Assembly: GCA_027946555.1 (NCBI GenBank)
Contig: JAPEVC010000173.1
Coordinates: 1 to 64,000 of the forward strand
Reading direction: 5' to 3'
DNA length: 64,000 nucleotides
Source of the DNA: Gnomoniopsis sp. IMI 355080
Lineage: Eukaryota; Ascomycota; Sordariomycetes; Diaporthales; Gnomoniaceae
Under the pieces are notes generated by a model. That model did not search any database, was not told the DNA's origin, and saw only the letters and a program-made list of their open reading frames with translations. Position 1 is the first letter of the stretch. Each line of letters opens with the position of its first letter. Shown here piece after piece: positions 23,101 to 36,925 of the stretch. The position numbers and the translations under genes were made by a program.

Positions 23101-26100
23101 CAGGCGCATTATTTCGCGGAGTTTGGCTTCGATTACGTCAAAGATGGGACACTCGTGCTTCCGCATTACTGAATGCTGCTTCTTTTTCTGAAACAGGACA
23201 ACTTCTCTGTGCAGCTCGCACTGATAACACTTGCTTCGGGGACAGACAGCTACTACTTGCTCACCCAGTGCCGGACTGTTCATTCACTTGACGGGGCATC
23301 TCGCATTGGAGGTTACCCTAAGGTAGTTGTCATGCAAACATGCAAGCATGCAAGGAAAAGTCAACAAGCAATAGAGCGCGAAAAAGCAACACATAGTAGA
23401 CCTGGTTCCAAGTTGACAAGCAGCGGTGAGAGAACCACGCAACCCTCGACAGCACCACAGGTAACGTTGTCAGTGAGGATCGCGGCTCATCGTTCTTACC
23501 CGGATCTAAATATAGCACGCCCTCATCCTCCCAGCACGCCAGAATTCAAGCCCTGCATCGTCCCCGATCCTTCCGACCAACCAGATGGGATCAGAGGACT
23601 GCAAGGCTTCGCGAGCTGGAGACCCGACAAGACGGAATGACAACGGCGGTGGGGCCTCAAAAGAAGCAACATGCCAAGTGACAGCCGCCAAAAGCACCAA
23701 CTCTCGTCCAATAAAGCAGATGGGTTGGGTGATTTGACCTCCGTTCGGGCCGTCTCTGGCCAGTGACACTCTCCCACGCACCTTGCATGACGTGGTCGCT
23801 GTGCTCACATAAGTATTGGGGCCGCTCAGCCACATTGCCATTAGCATCGGTGTGGAGTTTAGGTCTGTCAGGGGGAAGGAAATTGCGAATTGCAACATGT
23901 CGTCAGCCTCGCAGGGCTGAGCGTGGCTGTATGGGCGCACTCTGCGCAACTCTCCAGTGAAGACTTGCTTGAAGAACAAAAAATGGATTCTCCGATCATT
24001 AAGCCGCTTACAATGAGCCACTATTCGGGTATGTGGATGATTGCATTGCTGTGGGTCCGGAGAGACCAGGCTGGAAACTGGAGAGGAACCAGTGGACCAC
24101 TCGGTCAGAGGGGATGAATGGTTTCCATGAAGTCTGCAACCGGTTTTCAGCAGATGCCACGATGAGGCCTCCAAAGCCATCCCTCCACATGATTTGCCAT
24201 AATCCGACGAGGCTTGAATACGTTGGGGTGGCCTGTCTACTGCGCCGAACGAGAACTTGACACCACCCCACGAGGGAAGCTCGCCCGTCACCAGAGTGGT
24301 AGATCTTTGTGTCGCACTTGCGATTCACAAATATATATGCCCAAAGTCAAGGCTTCAATTACATGAAAAGGACACACGCATCGGGAACCCACGTCGGAGA
24401 ATATCCATCGCATGTGTTGGCCACCCTGCTGAGTGCGCTCGCAGCTCAGAAGTCCCAAACACCAACACAGTCTGCGGACCCAAGCAGCTATCCGTTGCAG
24501 ATCCAAGATGGGATGCCGATGAATGGTTCCTGGTGACTCCTTTCCCCTTGTCCACGAAAATGCAATGCTGGCCCTATTCGGCCAAGATGCCTTGCCTTGC
24601 CTGCGCCGTGTCACCCCACGTTAGAGAACGAGACGAATAGGACACGTGCCGGTCGCCCACGAGGAAATAGAGTGATGGCGTCCGTCCCTGTCATTCTCAG
24701 CTAGGGTGGATGTCAGACTGACTTCCCAAACTGGCTGTCTCTGTGACACCGTGCGTAAGAAGTCGGCGTCCCGCTCAAATGCCGCACAACAAAGGCCATC
24801 ATGAGCACACCCTGCTCCAGGCGACAGTCTACAGTCGAAGCGAGACGTCCTGATCACGACAACACGCATGATGAAGCATGCTCACTGACACCAACAACAC
24901 ACATGAACGCGGGCGCTGTGGCGCCGGGTTCCTGAAGCTCCGGGTTCCTGAAGATGAGCGACCGCGCCTTCGCCACCAGTCCCGCCTGGCACGACTGTTC
25001 GCGTTGCACGAGAGGCATGCCCGTCACGGAAATGTTTCGCTGTGCGGGACGGCATAGGGACGCACGAGTCCAATAGCAGCGAACTGCGTAAATGGAGTGG
25101 AGGGGAGACCGGGGGGGAGGGGAGCAAGAAACATAAACAGCCAACGGTGGGGGGTTAATGCAATGCATGTCTTAAGCAATGGCCATGCGATTTAGAGTTG
25201 CACTGGACGTGCATGTGTGGCAAGAAAGTATCATAGACTCTCGCATCATGTGAGATGCTTCACCCAACCACAGCGGAAAAAGAAGCTTTGCCTACAAAGC
25301 AATCGGAGTGTTGTTTGTGTGTACGTACGTAGATCGAGGAACACCCCCCCTTGCTCGTCCTGCACGTCTATATTTAGCAGCAGGGTTAAGCCTGATCATG
25401 CCTGACCCATCTATCACCGAGGCATACTGCCATGATATTCCCCGGCCCACAGTAAGCCAGAGTCCTCATTTCCTTATGGCCTTGTCCCATGAAAAGCATA
25501 TAGATACTGCCCCGAAAGAGCTCATAACTATTATTCATGCGGCGGATTTTGAAAGTTACCCGGCGCTAAATAAGCTGGCGGCCTCTTTCCAAGTGTCTAG
25601 TATGTATGATATAGATGTTTTTCCCGTTGTCAAAGCTCGGACGATCTGCCTGGTGAAAACCGGGTCTTTGAATGTCAAGTCGGCCCGGACGGTAGGCCAA
25701 ACAAAGAGACGCACTGCCTCTTGGCCGTCAATGCAATGCATCCGATCGGAGGACAGGGCTTCTCCAGAAGGTCAAGACAGACATGCGCGGGAGCCTCTTC
25801 AATGCCGAGCCTACGCCAAAAACTAATAATCAAAGAAAATAAGCAACATGTCTATCACGAATCGGGCCTAAATTGCTTTCCAACCCCGGGAAATCCGGAG
25901 CGCATCAGCAGCTGTGCAGTCACCGTAGATCTCCATCGCTCAGTACCTACATACTATGTAGTGAATAGCATGCAATGTCAGTATGCTGCAGCTCATCGAA
26001 GAGGCGCTTTTGTAGCCTATAGCTCACCGCCTCTGGATCAGCATCTGGCATGTAACATGTCCCACGCCACACAGCAATGGCTGGCTACGAGACATTCCTG

Positions 26101-29100
26101 TTGTGGACCGCTCCGGTAGTGATACTTGCTTTTCTGCAGGACGATGGATAGAGCTTCGCCAGTCCTCGAGTCATCCCGTCATTTTCCGGGCTGGTCGTCG
26201 GTACCCAAGCATTGACTTGCGCCAGCCCAACATTGGCACTGAGACCGTTATCTTGTCAGGCCTAAGCGGTGAAAAACATGGCTGTGCTGCCGCAAGTCTA
26301 AAGGCAAGTCGATGCTTGCTTCGGATCTAAGAGTGACGATAAACTTGCGCTGTCTTGAGCCAGCAAGCTCAGCCCTGCGCTTGTTGCTGCCCCCCGGGAC
26401 CTGGTCCGCAGGGTTCGAATCTCGACGTCTCTATTGGTGCGCAAACGCAGTTAATGCAAAATAGCGGTGCAACTTTGGGGATAAGACCGTGGTGACCTGA
26501 TGCGAACAGACCGTCGAAGCAAATCCATGGATGGTAGCTAGTAGCTGCCCAGGTGTCGAAAGAGTCTAGCAGGTAGCTGCCGCGGCACCAAGCGAGGCGG
26601 TCCGTGGTCAATGAACTGCAAGCCACTAACTAATATTGTAATTACGCGCAGGAGAACAAACGGCTGGCTATTGCTTTCTCCAAGAAGGAAATGAGAGCAG
26701 TTCAGCGCGGCCTGGCGCTACGGGATCCGGGGACCCAACAACATGCCGCGGTTGCAGCAAAGACGTTGAAAGATTCCGCTGTGTCGGTGCGTGGTGGCTT
26801 TTCAGTGTTCATCTGATCAAATTAAGCCAGACGGACGAGCTGTGACCCCGTCGGGGTTCGCTTCACCTTGGCCTACCTACCAGGGCACAAAGCACCCTGC
26901 AACTAGAACTCCGTCAGTGGACAAATAAAGGTGAGTTACTCGTTTTGTGCCGCTCTAGCATGCCGGCATGATCAACAACTTTGTCGCCAAGAATGGATTA
27001 AGCAACCCTTGGGAGTCTTCCAAATCTCCATGCGTCAGAAAACCGTCGGGAGAGTGTAATGCTATTCTACCTTGCCACCGAAAGAAGAAGAATAAAAACT
27101 CTAAATCGTTTGACAACGCACGGCGAAAAGTGATGAAGATCTGCAGGACAGCCCCGACGATGCCGCCTCGCTGGTTGGTCAATATGCGCGCTGATAACAC
27201 GCACAAAAAAGCCACCAGACATGATTCAGATGAGACTTTTTCGAAAATGGCAGTTCAATAGCGCTGAATATCGTGGAGCTCTGGGAGAGAAATGGACGTC
27301 ATCGTTTACAGAAGCATGGTCTTCCTGAAAATTCCATGGAACGTTGCGTAAGAAAGAACAAGAAGGTCCCCTGACCTCTTTGTTTTCACAGCCACTAATA
27401 AGCAGCAGCAATGCAAGTTGAGCAAGATCGCTCACGCAGGGCACACACAGGGGACAGAGGGGGAGACCAAAAAAAAGTGGAGAGATCACGCCGGAATGCC
27501 ACGCCAGCCAAGGAGCAAAGAAGGTTAAGTTTTTTATAGAAACAATCTAGACTTCTTCCAGACTAGCGGTGGATTTTGGCGGCATTGCAGCTGGGATCTG
27601 CGAAATATGGTCGCGCATCCTTGGAGCACACCAGGGAGGGGGCGTGGTGGTGGTGAAGGAAGTACACAGTGCGCACATGGCTGGTTGAGCCGTCACAGTT
27701 CGGGACAAACACCACAGTAGAAATCCTCCGTGCGGCTCTTTTGGCGCCGGCTAGGTCGGAAGGAAATAAGTCATCGCCTGTCAATCTGCATTGGCATGCT
27801 CGCCGAGGAAAAGTGTGTTGCCCAGGGCCCTGCCAGGATGCCATTATAGGCACAAGTAAAAAGGAAACACAAAAGCAAAAAAGAAAAAAAAGACCCCCAA
27901 GTGAAGCAAAAGGTGGGCCAAGCAAGCAGGGGCAGCAGCTCCCAAGGTAGATGGAAATTTCCCGCCGCCCCGAGCCGAGAAATAAGGGCTATCCGGAAAC
28001 GCGCTCAAAGGAGCACCTCGGCTGACTACAGATGCCTGATTGGGCCGCGTAGATTATTGGCTCTCCTCCTCTCTCTCTCCTAGGGCCCAAAATCAGTGCT
28101 GTATGGTGGCCAAAAGGGGAGGGAGGGGCAGGGTGGTTAGTGTGAGGGTTTCCCGAATTCGAACGGGGCGTGTGTTCGGTTTCGGTAAGCAGTTGCTGTA
28201 AACAGGAATCGCAGGTGGATTTCATCATCACCGAAAACTGATCGTTCACTTCAATGATTTACGGTTGTGGATGTGTGATGCCGTTGGAAATGGAGTTGAT
28301 CGGTCAATAGTCGCGTGGCGCTGCCAAGCGTGCTGGAGTACCTGGGCAGGTGAAGTTGCAACGCAGCCGTCCACGAGTCGTGTTTTATTCAGAATGGGGG
28401 CGCAGAGCATAAAACTGTGCCTTGTACTTTGCATTCATGCCATGATGGGCTGTTTACATTGCACATTGCTGGTGTTTTTTTTTTTACGGGCCAGCGATGA
28501 CCCGCAGTCCACATTCAAAGGGCGAAGCTTTATAGCGTTGTGAGCTGAGGTCATGGAAATGGAACCTTTGCTGGGAATGCATGGGCGGAAGATCCTCGTT
28601 GCGGTAGGTTCAGGGAAACAATTCTACCAAGGAAACAAAATTCTGGCATGGCAGGGAAACAAATCTGTCTCCGAGAGCCGAACCCTATAGACGTCGTCGA
28701 TATTTCATCTCCGTGCCCCGGATATGGTTGTAACATACCAAGGAAACCTGTCAGTTGTTGTGGGCCCACCGCAGAGTCTCATCCGGAAGGTTTTGTTGGT
28801 TTATGCCACAGGGGAGAAATTGGCTCTGACCAGGCCCGCCAGGTTATCGACGAAGTCGTCCGAACGATATGCGCCCCCCTCACAACTCCGCCAAGCTGAA
28901 GGGCGATGCTTCCAGCGGACACGTAAATTAATGTATGTACAGTACCACACTTCTCTCAGGCTTCAATCAATAGTCGACCGAACACCTGGCGAAACTCGAA
29001 ACGATGGTCGATAGTGGACACGAGAAACGTGCGTTTCATCCACCCCCAAAGGGTAGCAAAGAATGGCCCATCCCCTTCCCCCTGGGCAGGGGGAGGCGGG

Positions 29101-32100
29101 TTTGGGATCTCTCAGCATTGCAGGGCTCCCATGTGGACTTTAGGGGGATCTTCCACAAAACATCCGGGACGATCATACAGAACGAAAGGCACGCGCAACG
29201 AACGAGCACACACGCAGACACACAGACACTCTCTAATCGTCGACGGTAAGCCACGATCCGCCCGGCAAGACAATAGCACGTTCGTTGTCGCCGAGGTTGG
29301 TGGGAGTTAGCACGCCTCCCCCTGGGCTTGGTCCTCCCGAGAGAAAGACTTCCAGTCTAGCCAAATTTGCCTGCTGCTGGACCTGAGGCGCTAGTGGTAA
29401 AATGCGCTGTGTCTCACAGATACAGGAACGACCCACTTGGCAGAACTCTCTTTTCGATGCCCACTGCCAGATATTTCTGGTAGATATTGCCCATCTCCAA
29501 AGAGGACACAGTATTGCAGATCATTGGCACCTACTATGGTGAAATGTTGCTGGTCGGTCGGCCGTCGTCGGGCACACATCACTGCTTTCAGTGCCTCGCT
29601 CCGGAGCAAACATCACCCATGACATAATTATCGTGGAGACTGCTCCGTCCCGGCCCCGGAATGCCGGAGGTCTATGGCCCCCCGGTGGTGGATACCGAGG
29701 TGGGACAAGCAAAAGAAGAGTCAGCAACCATGTCCCCTTTCACGCCTTGCTTGCTGGATGCATTTTTTGACAGCTCTCACGTATGCACACACACAGCCGG
29801 CACATGTAAGGTAGGGGACTGCTATTTCGGCGAGGAAATGAACTGACGGGGCCCAGTGGCATACGCCCAGGGTGCTGCTTTACCCACCGCCGGGATTTTT
29901 GTCAGCATGACTGTTGCCTTTCTCTCCACGTGGAGAGGCTTTTTCTCTCTCTCTCTTGGATGCAGGAAAGGAGACCATGGAGAAGCTGCCAGGCCAACAG
30001 GGCAGGTCCCTGTGGATATCTGATGTGGTTCGATGATCTTCTTCCCCGGGCGGATCTGGTCGTGCCCAAAGCTAACCATCTCGAGTATTCCGTACTACCT
30101 TAGCTGCTCTGGTATGGAAATTCCTAGGGCAACCGAAGACTACTCGGAGCAGTGATCGCTGAGTAATATGTACTGTGTAAACTGTATCACACCTGTGGTA
30201 CATCCGTACAACGATGGGATATGGCGAGGATGTAATCAGAATTGCTATTTCAAGATTCGACAGCTACCGGAGGATGACTAGACTGCTGCGGTGCCCGAGT
30301 CTTTCCTCTGTGCGAAATGACCACCTGGGGCCCGGTGGTCTGGTCCGGCATTAAGCGCCACTCGGGTGGCCACGATGTAAGTCTGCTGTCGCGTAACAAG
30401 CCTGTTCAACCCCCCCAAAATGAAGCGGATTAGTCGAAAGGTTCTTATCATTGGTGAAGGCTTGTTCTCTAGAGCTTCCTGGATTCCATGTCGTGTAGCG
30501 TGCTCCGCAGACTAAAAGGAATCTTTCAAGCAAGATTCCCACGGCGGTGAAGGACCCCCCCATGTCTGCAAGATCCAGTGCATACTATGTAGCGCCGTAG
30601 TACATCTGTGTCCATGGTTGAGTCCTCTGTAGTAAGCACTTGCCGTCACTGTGCGAGCAAGAATGCATCTACTCGAGAGATGGTTGAAGTTAAAGAGAAC
30701 CTATTGACTGTACCATGGTGATGACATCGCTGGACACCCGCTCACGGAGCTAACGGGCTTTGGTGCGACCTAGTGCAAGGCGTGCAAAAGCGAATTCGAA
30801 GGTAACGAACCATTCGCTGACTCTCTAGGCTGCTGACTGCTTGTTATGACTGGTGGTTGTATTAGCCACCGACGATGGGCTCGTGGCCTTTAGAGTTCAC
30901 TCGGTAGTCCTGAAGCGGCATGAAGGGGACCGTGGGTGCGGTGGAGTATTCTCATCGTTTGGACGTCCATGTCATGCATGAGGGAGGGATGGAGAACGCC
31001 GCCATGTAACAGTGGGGCTGAGATTTAGTTTTACTGGCTGCCCAGGTCCCTTTTCCCTTCGCTTCCCTTCCCCCAGCAAAGCGCGCGCATACTATGGGGT
31101 TGCGTCGTCCTCTGCCCTCCTGGATCGAATGGTGTTTGCGGGCGTAGGAGACGTGACGAAACACTCCTTGTTGCTTTGCCTTGCAGACGACTTGCTGCTG
31201 CTGCTTGCTGCTTACGGAAGGGGTGGGACCTATTGGAAACAGAAAAGCCAAATGGAATTCAGGGGAAGACCGGGGAGGTGCACAGCCTCAATGTCATGAT
31301 GCCGAGCAGCGCGTGTGCCGTGCAAGATTTGGGGGGGGGGAGACCAACTCACATCCGCTCAGGGTCCAGATGTGGAACGCCACTCTAAATCGATTGGAGA
31401 TGAGGTGACCCCATCATTGGTGCTGGTACTTTGGGTCAAGCGAGCCCAGCTGTCCGGAGGGATCGAAGCCCGGGGCTGATGTTCTGGAAGTCGAGTTGAT
31501 GAATCAGGATTAATATCAGCCAGTGGCTTTCGTGGTCATACAAGGTCAGGTCGACCCATTACAGTGAAATGATGGGTTTTTTACTAATAAATGGCGGGTC
31601 TCGCTATGGTGGTACTTTCAGTGCTGTTAGTGGCGGGCACTGCGAAAACCCAAGGAGAACAAAAGAAAAAAAGAGCCGCCCTCGCGTGCCGATGGAAGTA
31701 AAAGCAAGCGTAGAGCTAACAGCCCATCCTACATCCCCATTAGCTCAGGACTTTTACAAATACGCCACATAGGATGAGACGTGGCCGCCTTGACGATCCA
31801 ACAAATGTCCACGTCGGGACGGTATTTTTCAATAACTTCCGCGGAGCCGTCACTGGCAATGATCGGCTTCGCACCCTTCCAGTGCATACCCACGTCTATT
31901 TAGTACTAGCACGAGCGTCATACCAAGTAGTACTAAGCAGGTAGTTATCTCGGCTCCGACGCGAATTCGAACAATACTGTGCATAAGCTGGGTCTCGTTA
32001 TACTGATAGTCCGCCCCCCGTGTATACTGTATAGTACCCTCATAGTAATTGTAGGCTTGAAGTATAGTGCTGCGGGCCGATCTTGAGAGTGGATTTGGGG

Positions 32101-32640
32101 CTTTCCTAGGAGTGCTCAAGGTACTCAAGGTACTGTAGCTACGTAGATGGGCGTACTGGGTACATTCTACCGGTACAGCCGCCCCCTGCCCTTCGACGTG
32201 TTTCCTTCGCTCGGCCCCGGCACGGACATCAGCAAGTCAAGATCCACTTTGATCTGCTTAGCCCTCAGCAAGGTGCAAGAGTAATCCTTGATGCGTGCTC
32301 CTCATGCGGTGGCCCACCGAGTTGGAAACCCGGGCTAAACCCCTTTGGAAAGCACCAAGGCCACCAAGACCACCCCATTCGACCTCTCCTCCCCGGTCTC
32401 TTGTCCAAGCCACCCACCCCCAAATTCCCAATCTTGTCGTCACCCCATGCTTTTCCCACACTGTCTTCTACTGTGTTGTTTTCCTGTCGCCTTGTTGGAG
32501 GCGCCCGTGGCCCAGTGACGGGCCCCAGTGTATGTGTGCGTGTGTGTGTGTGTGCCCAGTGTCAGTGGACACTGCCCAAGGCCCTATCCCGCACTTCCTG
32601 TTGCTTGAGTCCTTTTAGGGGCCCCATTATTTAATACTGT

Positions 32641-33366
32641 CGGCTCGCCCACATGACAGACCCCTCGCGTCTTTTTCATTTTATCTCATCCTCGAAACCC
32701 GTCATCGTCAACTCCCGATTCAGCCTCTGTCGCTGTACCCAAACCCACGTTCGCTTTTTGCAACAACCCCTAGGAAGTCCTCGTGACTCCTGTCATTCGC
32801 TTTGTGCTTTTTTTTCTTTCGCGTTTTCCACTGTGACAAAAAATCGGGAGTAGTATCAGAATTCCTCCATACTCACTCAACCTGATATATACCATCAACA
32901 ATCATCTTATCATCATCGAACCGACGACACTCACCACCAAAACAACCTCCAGCCCGTTCCGACAACCTTCGAAATCAAAATACCTCGGTCAATACGTACT
33001 TGAGATCGATGTCCCCATAGACTGATCTGATACTCTGTTGCGATCTTGACCACTCTCGCTCTGAACCTCAACACTCGCTACCGTTCAAGGCGGAAGATTC
33101 CACAACAAGGGAAGGACAAAGGGAACTGAAGTACTCGAAAACATCACCAGTCGGGAATCCATCAATCTATATCTCGACTGCAACAATCTGGCTCCATTCG
33201 ATCTTCTAAACTTTAACCTGGCTCCGAGCTCGTAATTTCACCTACGAGCAGATCGATTTCGACGCCCCCGTAAGGTGCATCAAAAAGACATTCGCTACCC
33301 CTTCACTCGTGTCAGCACGAGTGATTTCCTTCTGCTTGACCAACCTTATCCTCTTATTCTGCAACA
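32641..33366 (+). promoter_or_regulatory. Probable long 5' leader of the Zn2Cys6 gene, with upstream ORFs
   Basis: The stretch is pyrimidine- and CAA/CTC-rich and unlike the preceding desert, typical of a long fungal 5' UTR. It contains an upstream ORF at 32653-32853 (66 codons) and a minimal one at 33009-33020 (Met-Ser-Pro-stop). The transcription start is not determined. Such uORFs commonly lower translation of the main ORF; here that is inference. Confidence 0.45.
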
Positions 33367-35594
33367 ATGGCTGGTCCCGGTGGCGGTCCTCCTCGGCGAA
33401 GGTTGGTTTCTTTCTTCATCCTCCCTGAAGCCTCCTGTAGATACTAACAGTCATTTTTCAGCCACACCAAGTCTCGTAAAGGTTGCGAGACTTGCAAGAA
33501 GCGCCACATCAGGTGCGACGAGAACTTTCCGCAATGCAAGAACTGCACCAAGCACAAGATTCGGTGCCCTTACAACGACATCCCAGTTCAGGATGCACGT
33601 CCAAACGGCCCACCCAATCTTATGTGGACCCCTGAGGTCGAGGCCATCATCGATCACTGGCAGCAGACGGGAATGTTTCCCGTCCCCGGCTTGGATATCA
33701 ACCCTCCGCCCAATCCGCAGTGCTACAATCCCGAGGAGCTGCGCTTGATTCACCATGTTGCGTCCATTAGCCACGAACTCGGCAACTGGGACGCCAACAG
33801 TTTCACTCTGTGGACCTCTCAGATCCCCAGGTATGACCTCATTTGAACCTTCTTATACTATACACCAGATACTAACTGGCTGTTGCAGCATCATTGGTCT
33901 TGGCTCTTCTCACCGCTTCGTCATGGATGCCTTGCTGGCTTATTCTGCCGAGCACATCTCGAGCATTACCGGATGCCCCTTGGTTGGCAAGATGGCCTTC
34001 GAGCACCGTGGCCGCGCTTTGGTCGGACTTGGCAAGGCTCTCGCCGCATTCTCTGAGGGCAACTCGGACGCCATTCTGGCCGCGTCTCTTGTACTCTCTT
34101 GGCAAGCTACCGACTGGAGAAGCTGGACCCAGCACATGCAAGGTACCCGTGTGGTCATTGACCAGATGGACTCCTGGAAGCACAAGTCTCAGTTCGGCGA
34201 CTTCATCACCGAGACCACAACTTTCCCGACTGCGCCTCCCTCGCCGAACCCGGACCACAAGCCCAGGCTGCCCGGCAAGGACGACGCGGAAGCTGTTTCT
34301 CGCACGCTCCAGCACCTGCAGAAGCTCGAGACACACTTGAAGCAGAACCGCGAAGACACCAAGCTCGTCGCTCAGCTCATCAGCTTCCTCAAGGGGTGCC
34401 GCAAGGTCGACCCGACCATGCCGGTGGCTGACCAGTTCGAGCGTCTCAAGCCGCTGCGAGAGTGGCTGTTCTGGCTCCCTGTCATGCACCTGCGCCAGAC
34501 TCAGGCTGCTCCGAACGCACTGGTAGTGATTGCCTTCTACTACACTGTGGCTATCTTGATGGAGCGCATGTTCCCGGCCATTGGCGCGGCCTACTTCGGA
34601 CACCTGTCCATCGGGCCTCTCGAGGAGATCGACAAGCGTCTGGTTTCGCTCAGTGTCTATGACTCTGAGGCGTATCCCGAGACGATCAGGCAACTGATGA
34701 GTTTCTCGCGGGACACGATCCGGGAGTTCAGGGCTCGCATGGGCTGGTTCACGCCGGCGCCATCACCCTTCAACGGCCAAGAGTTCAACATGCCGATGAC
34801 TTCAGCGCCAATGACACATGGTCTTCCCTACTGCGGGACCCCGGTCTTCAGCTACAGCACCGAGAACCTCTCTATCAAGACCGAAAGCAGCGCGCCGGGT
34901 GTTCCCCCAAGCCCAGTTGCTATGCCTTCACCGTATCCCAACCAGCAGTATCTCAAGATTCCTCCTCCGGTCAGCGGCTGCTACAGCCCTGCGTCCAGCA
35001 CCTGTGAGGCATCCAGCATCGGTGATGACTTCAGCAACAACTTCGAGACCTCGCCTATCTTCTACAGCGACACTGAGGACAACGGCCCATACAATGTGGG
35101 CTACGCCGGTCCCAACCTGCGCTTGTCTCTGTCCGGGCCGGGCAGTAGTGAGGATCTTCACAGCGGCTTCGACTCATGCAACATGAGCTATGCCGGCAGC
35201 CACTCTTCGATGAGCGGGCCATTCGACTTTGGGTTCGTCTCTCCACTTCCAGTCCAACCCTTATGGAATTAGGCCAAATGCCACCGGACCGAAACAGATG
35301 AATTAACACTTTTGTTGGAATAGGATGCACTCCCCATACTTGAGCACCACTCCGACTTTTCCACCAGCAGACCATAAGTTCCACCCTGGCCATTCTCCCA
35401 CCGTCTCGATTTCAACGTCCGCCGCTTCCCCTTTCCTGGCGCCCGAGGGCTTTGGCATGCTCCCTATCCCGGAGTCTCCATTAGCTCCGTCACCGCATCA
35501 TCTCTCGTCACATCATCATCGCCACAATCTCTCTACGGCCTCCGCCCCACCGGCCTTCTACCATCCAGCCGACCGCAAATTCAGCGCGCCGTAA
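33367..35594 (+). CDS. Zn2Cys6 fungal transcription factor, four exons
   Basis: Nuclear DNA-binding regulator. Exons 33367-33401, 33462-33830, 33889-35232 and 35324-35594 give 673 codons, 672 residues. The zinc cluster is at about residues 17-48: SRKGCETCKKRHIRCDENF followed by CKNCTKHKIRCPY, i.e. the six-cysteine CX2CX6CX5-12CX2CX6C pattern. The arrangement with HTKSRKGC at the very N-terminus resembles the Upc2/sterol-uptake-control type, but that assignment is tentative. A helical middle region follows (about 100-420), then a long Ser/Pro/Tyr-rich tail likely used for activation. Without the last splice the frame ends at 35272. A GTTCGT donor at 35233 and a TAG acceptor at 35323 join in phase to a Pro/His/Ser-rich 89-residue exon, which I favour because that exon is open to its stop and continues the same composition. 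The first two introns have clear ACTAAC branch sites. Targets are unknown. Confidence 0.88.
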
Positions 35595-36315
35595 ACTCGT
35601 GACGCGCGGTCTCAGCCATGGTAGTAACCTGTTTTACAATCTATTTAATAATGGACCGAGCTGCCGCTCGAGTCTTCCGCTTCCGACACAGCCGCAACTG
35701 CATATTACACTCCTTGAAAAACCACGATCGCTCCAACAACGCACCGAACACTTCCAGGAATTCTGGATTATAGAATTTCTGACGTCGCTCCTTCGTTCTC
35801 GCATTTCGACTTTCCGGTATTTATCAGTTGATACAACCAAGACGCTCCTTTGTCGACAATGATACCCACCATAGACATTCCTTTTTGAATCACCGAGGCG
35901 GCACCCAACGCATGGGCAGCATAATATCTACAGAGAACACTCCTTTGAACCAAACCAAACCAAAACACCAAAAGAAGGCTAGGCGGATTTCTACTTAAGC
36001 CAGACGACGCTCCTTACGGACTTGATGATCATGATACCCAACTGCATAGCGACTGTGTGCTTTTTTCACTTTTATTTTTTTGGAAAGGACAAGGGTTTCC
36101 GGGAGGCCCATGGAAGCGGGCATGGAAATCGAATGGAGAGAAATTAATCCAACTGCATTGCGCGGCGTTATAAGGCATGGCAACTATTGTTTGGGGGAAA
36201 ATGGATGGAAACAGTACCAGCCTAATAGTGTGTGCTGTGTGTGTGAGCGAAAAATATTGGCGTCTATTTGTGCACAAATTTCTCTCTCTTTCCTTCACCA
36301 ATCTCAGCAGCCGCG

Positions 36316-36349
36316 TATGTGTGTGTGTGTGTGTATGTGTGTGTGTACC
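36316..36349. repeat. TG dinucleotide microsatellite
   Basis: Alternating TG run with two TA interruptions. Confidence 0.9.
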
Positions 36350-36898
36350 ACTTGAGCGAGGAAAGACAAGGAAAAGAGAGACTTGGGTCGTCACGGATAG
36401 GATTGTGAGATTGTCTCTTGGGTTGGGCATTGCCACATTGGGAAGTTCAAAGGCCTGCGAGAGGATCTAATACCTAATAATCATAATCTCGAATTGCCAT
36501 ACTCTCTATTCAATGTTCAAATATTTCATTGTACTGCTGTGTCTAGTATGTGTGTGTTGTGTGTGTACGTGTGTCTATCCGTCCTTCGTTCATGATCTCG
36601 CAAGAGAACCGATCATGATGGATAGAGAGAGTTGTCACGTGTAGGAGTGACTTTTTCTGGCAAGGCCACGGCCACCCTTGCCTCTCGCCAGACAAGCCGC
36701 GTCCCAGAGACATCTTGCAAGCCTTTACAACGGGGTCTGCTGCATGCGACAGCAAAACGCTTCCCTAGGGGCCCTGGCTAGAGGGTGCCTGCGTGTTCTT
36801 TGACGGTCGTTTTCTCAATGCAGCAGTGTTGTGGGGACTACTTTGCCATTGCAAGCGACCATTGCAGCTGTCAGGATAACGAACGCCATCGTCAGGGG

Positions 36899-36925
36899 CA
36901 ACACACACACACACACACGCACGCA
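36899..36925. repeat. AC dinucleotide microsatellite
   Basis: Alternating CA run ending in CGCACGCA; the opposite dinucleotide phase to the TG run at 36316-36349, about 550 nt away. Confidence 0.9.

Larger units (their letters stand above)
19694..32640. other. Gene desert of about 13 kb
   Basis: No ORF here shows a recognisable domain, a signal peptide or a convincing multi-exon structure. It contains an imperfect inverted repeat (19844-19942), a 20-bp palindrome (20109-20128), further ACCTAGGT copies (21050-21057, 22667-22674), a G run near 31330 and a TG-rich microsatellite at about 32530-32557. The longest frames (23506-24291 minus, 25308-25826 plus) have no family-like content and many overlapping alternatives. 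It may hold long noncoding transcripts or distal regulatory DNA for the Zn2Cys6 gene to its right, but nothing in the sequence proves that. Confidence 0.5.

Noticed and set aside
23506..24291. 261-residue minus-strand ORF in the desert
   Set aside because: No domain, signal or conserved-looking motif; several competing frames overlap on both strands, so it looks like chance in a GC-balanced stretch.
25308..25826. 172-residue plus-strand ORF
   Set aside because: A middle stretch looks faintly protein-like, but there is no recognisable domain and no supporting exon structure.
26380..26440. GGTTCGAATC, a possible tRNA B box
   Set aside because: The flanking bases do not form a T-stem, and no A box or acceptor stem can be placed upstream.
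28140..28185. TTCGAA-centred inverted segment resembling a tRNA T-arm
   Set aside because: The stem does not keep the required G53-C61 pair and no cloverleaf can be drawn.
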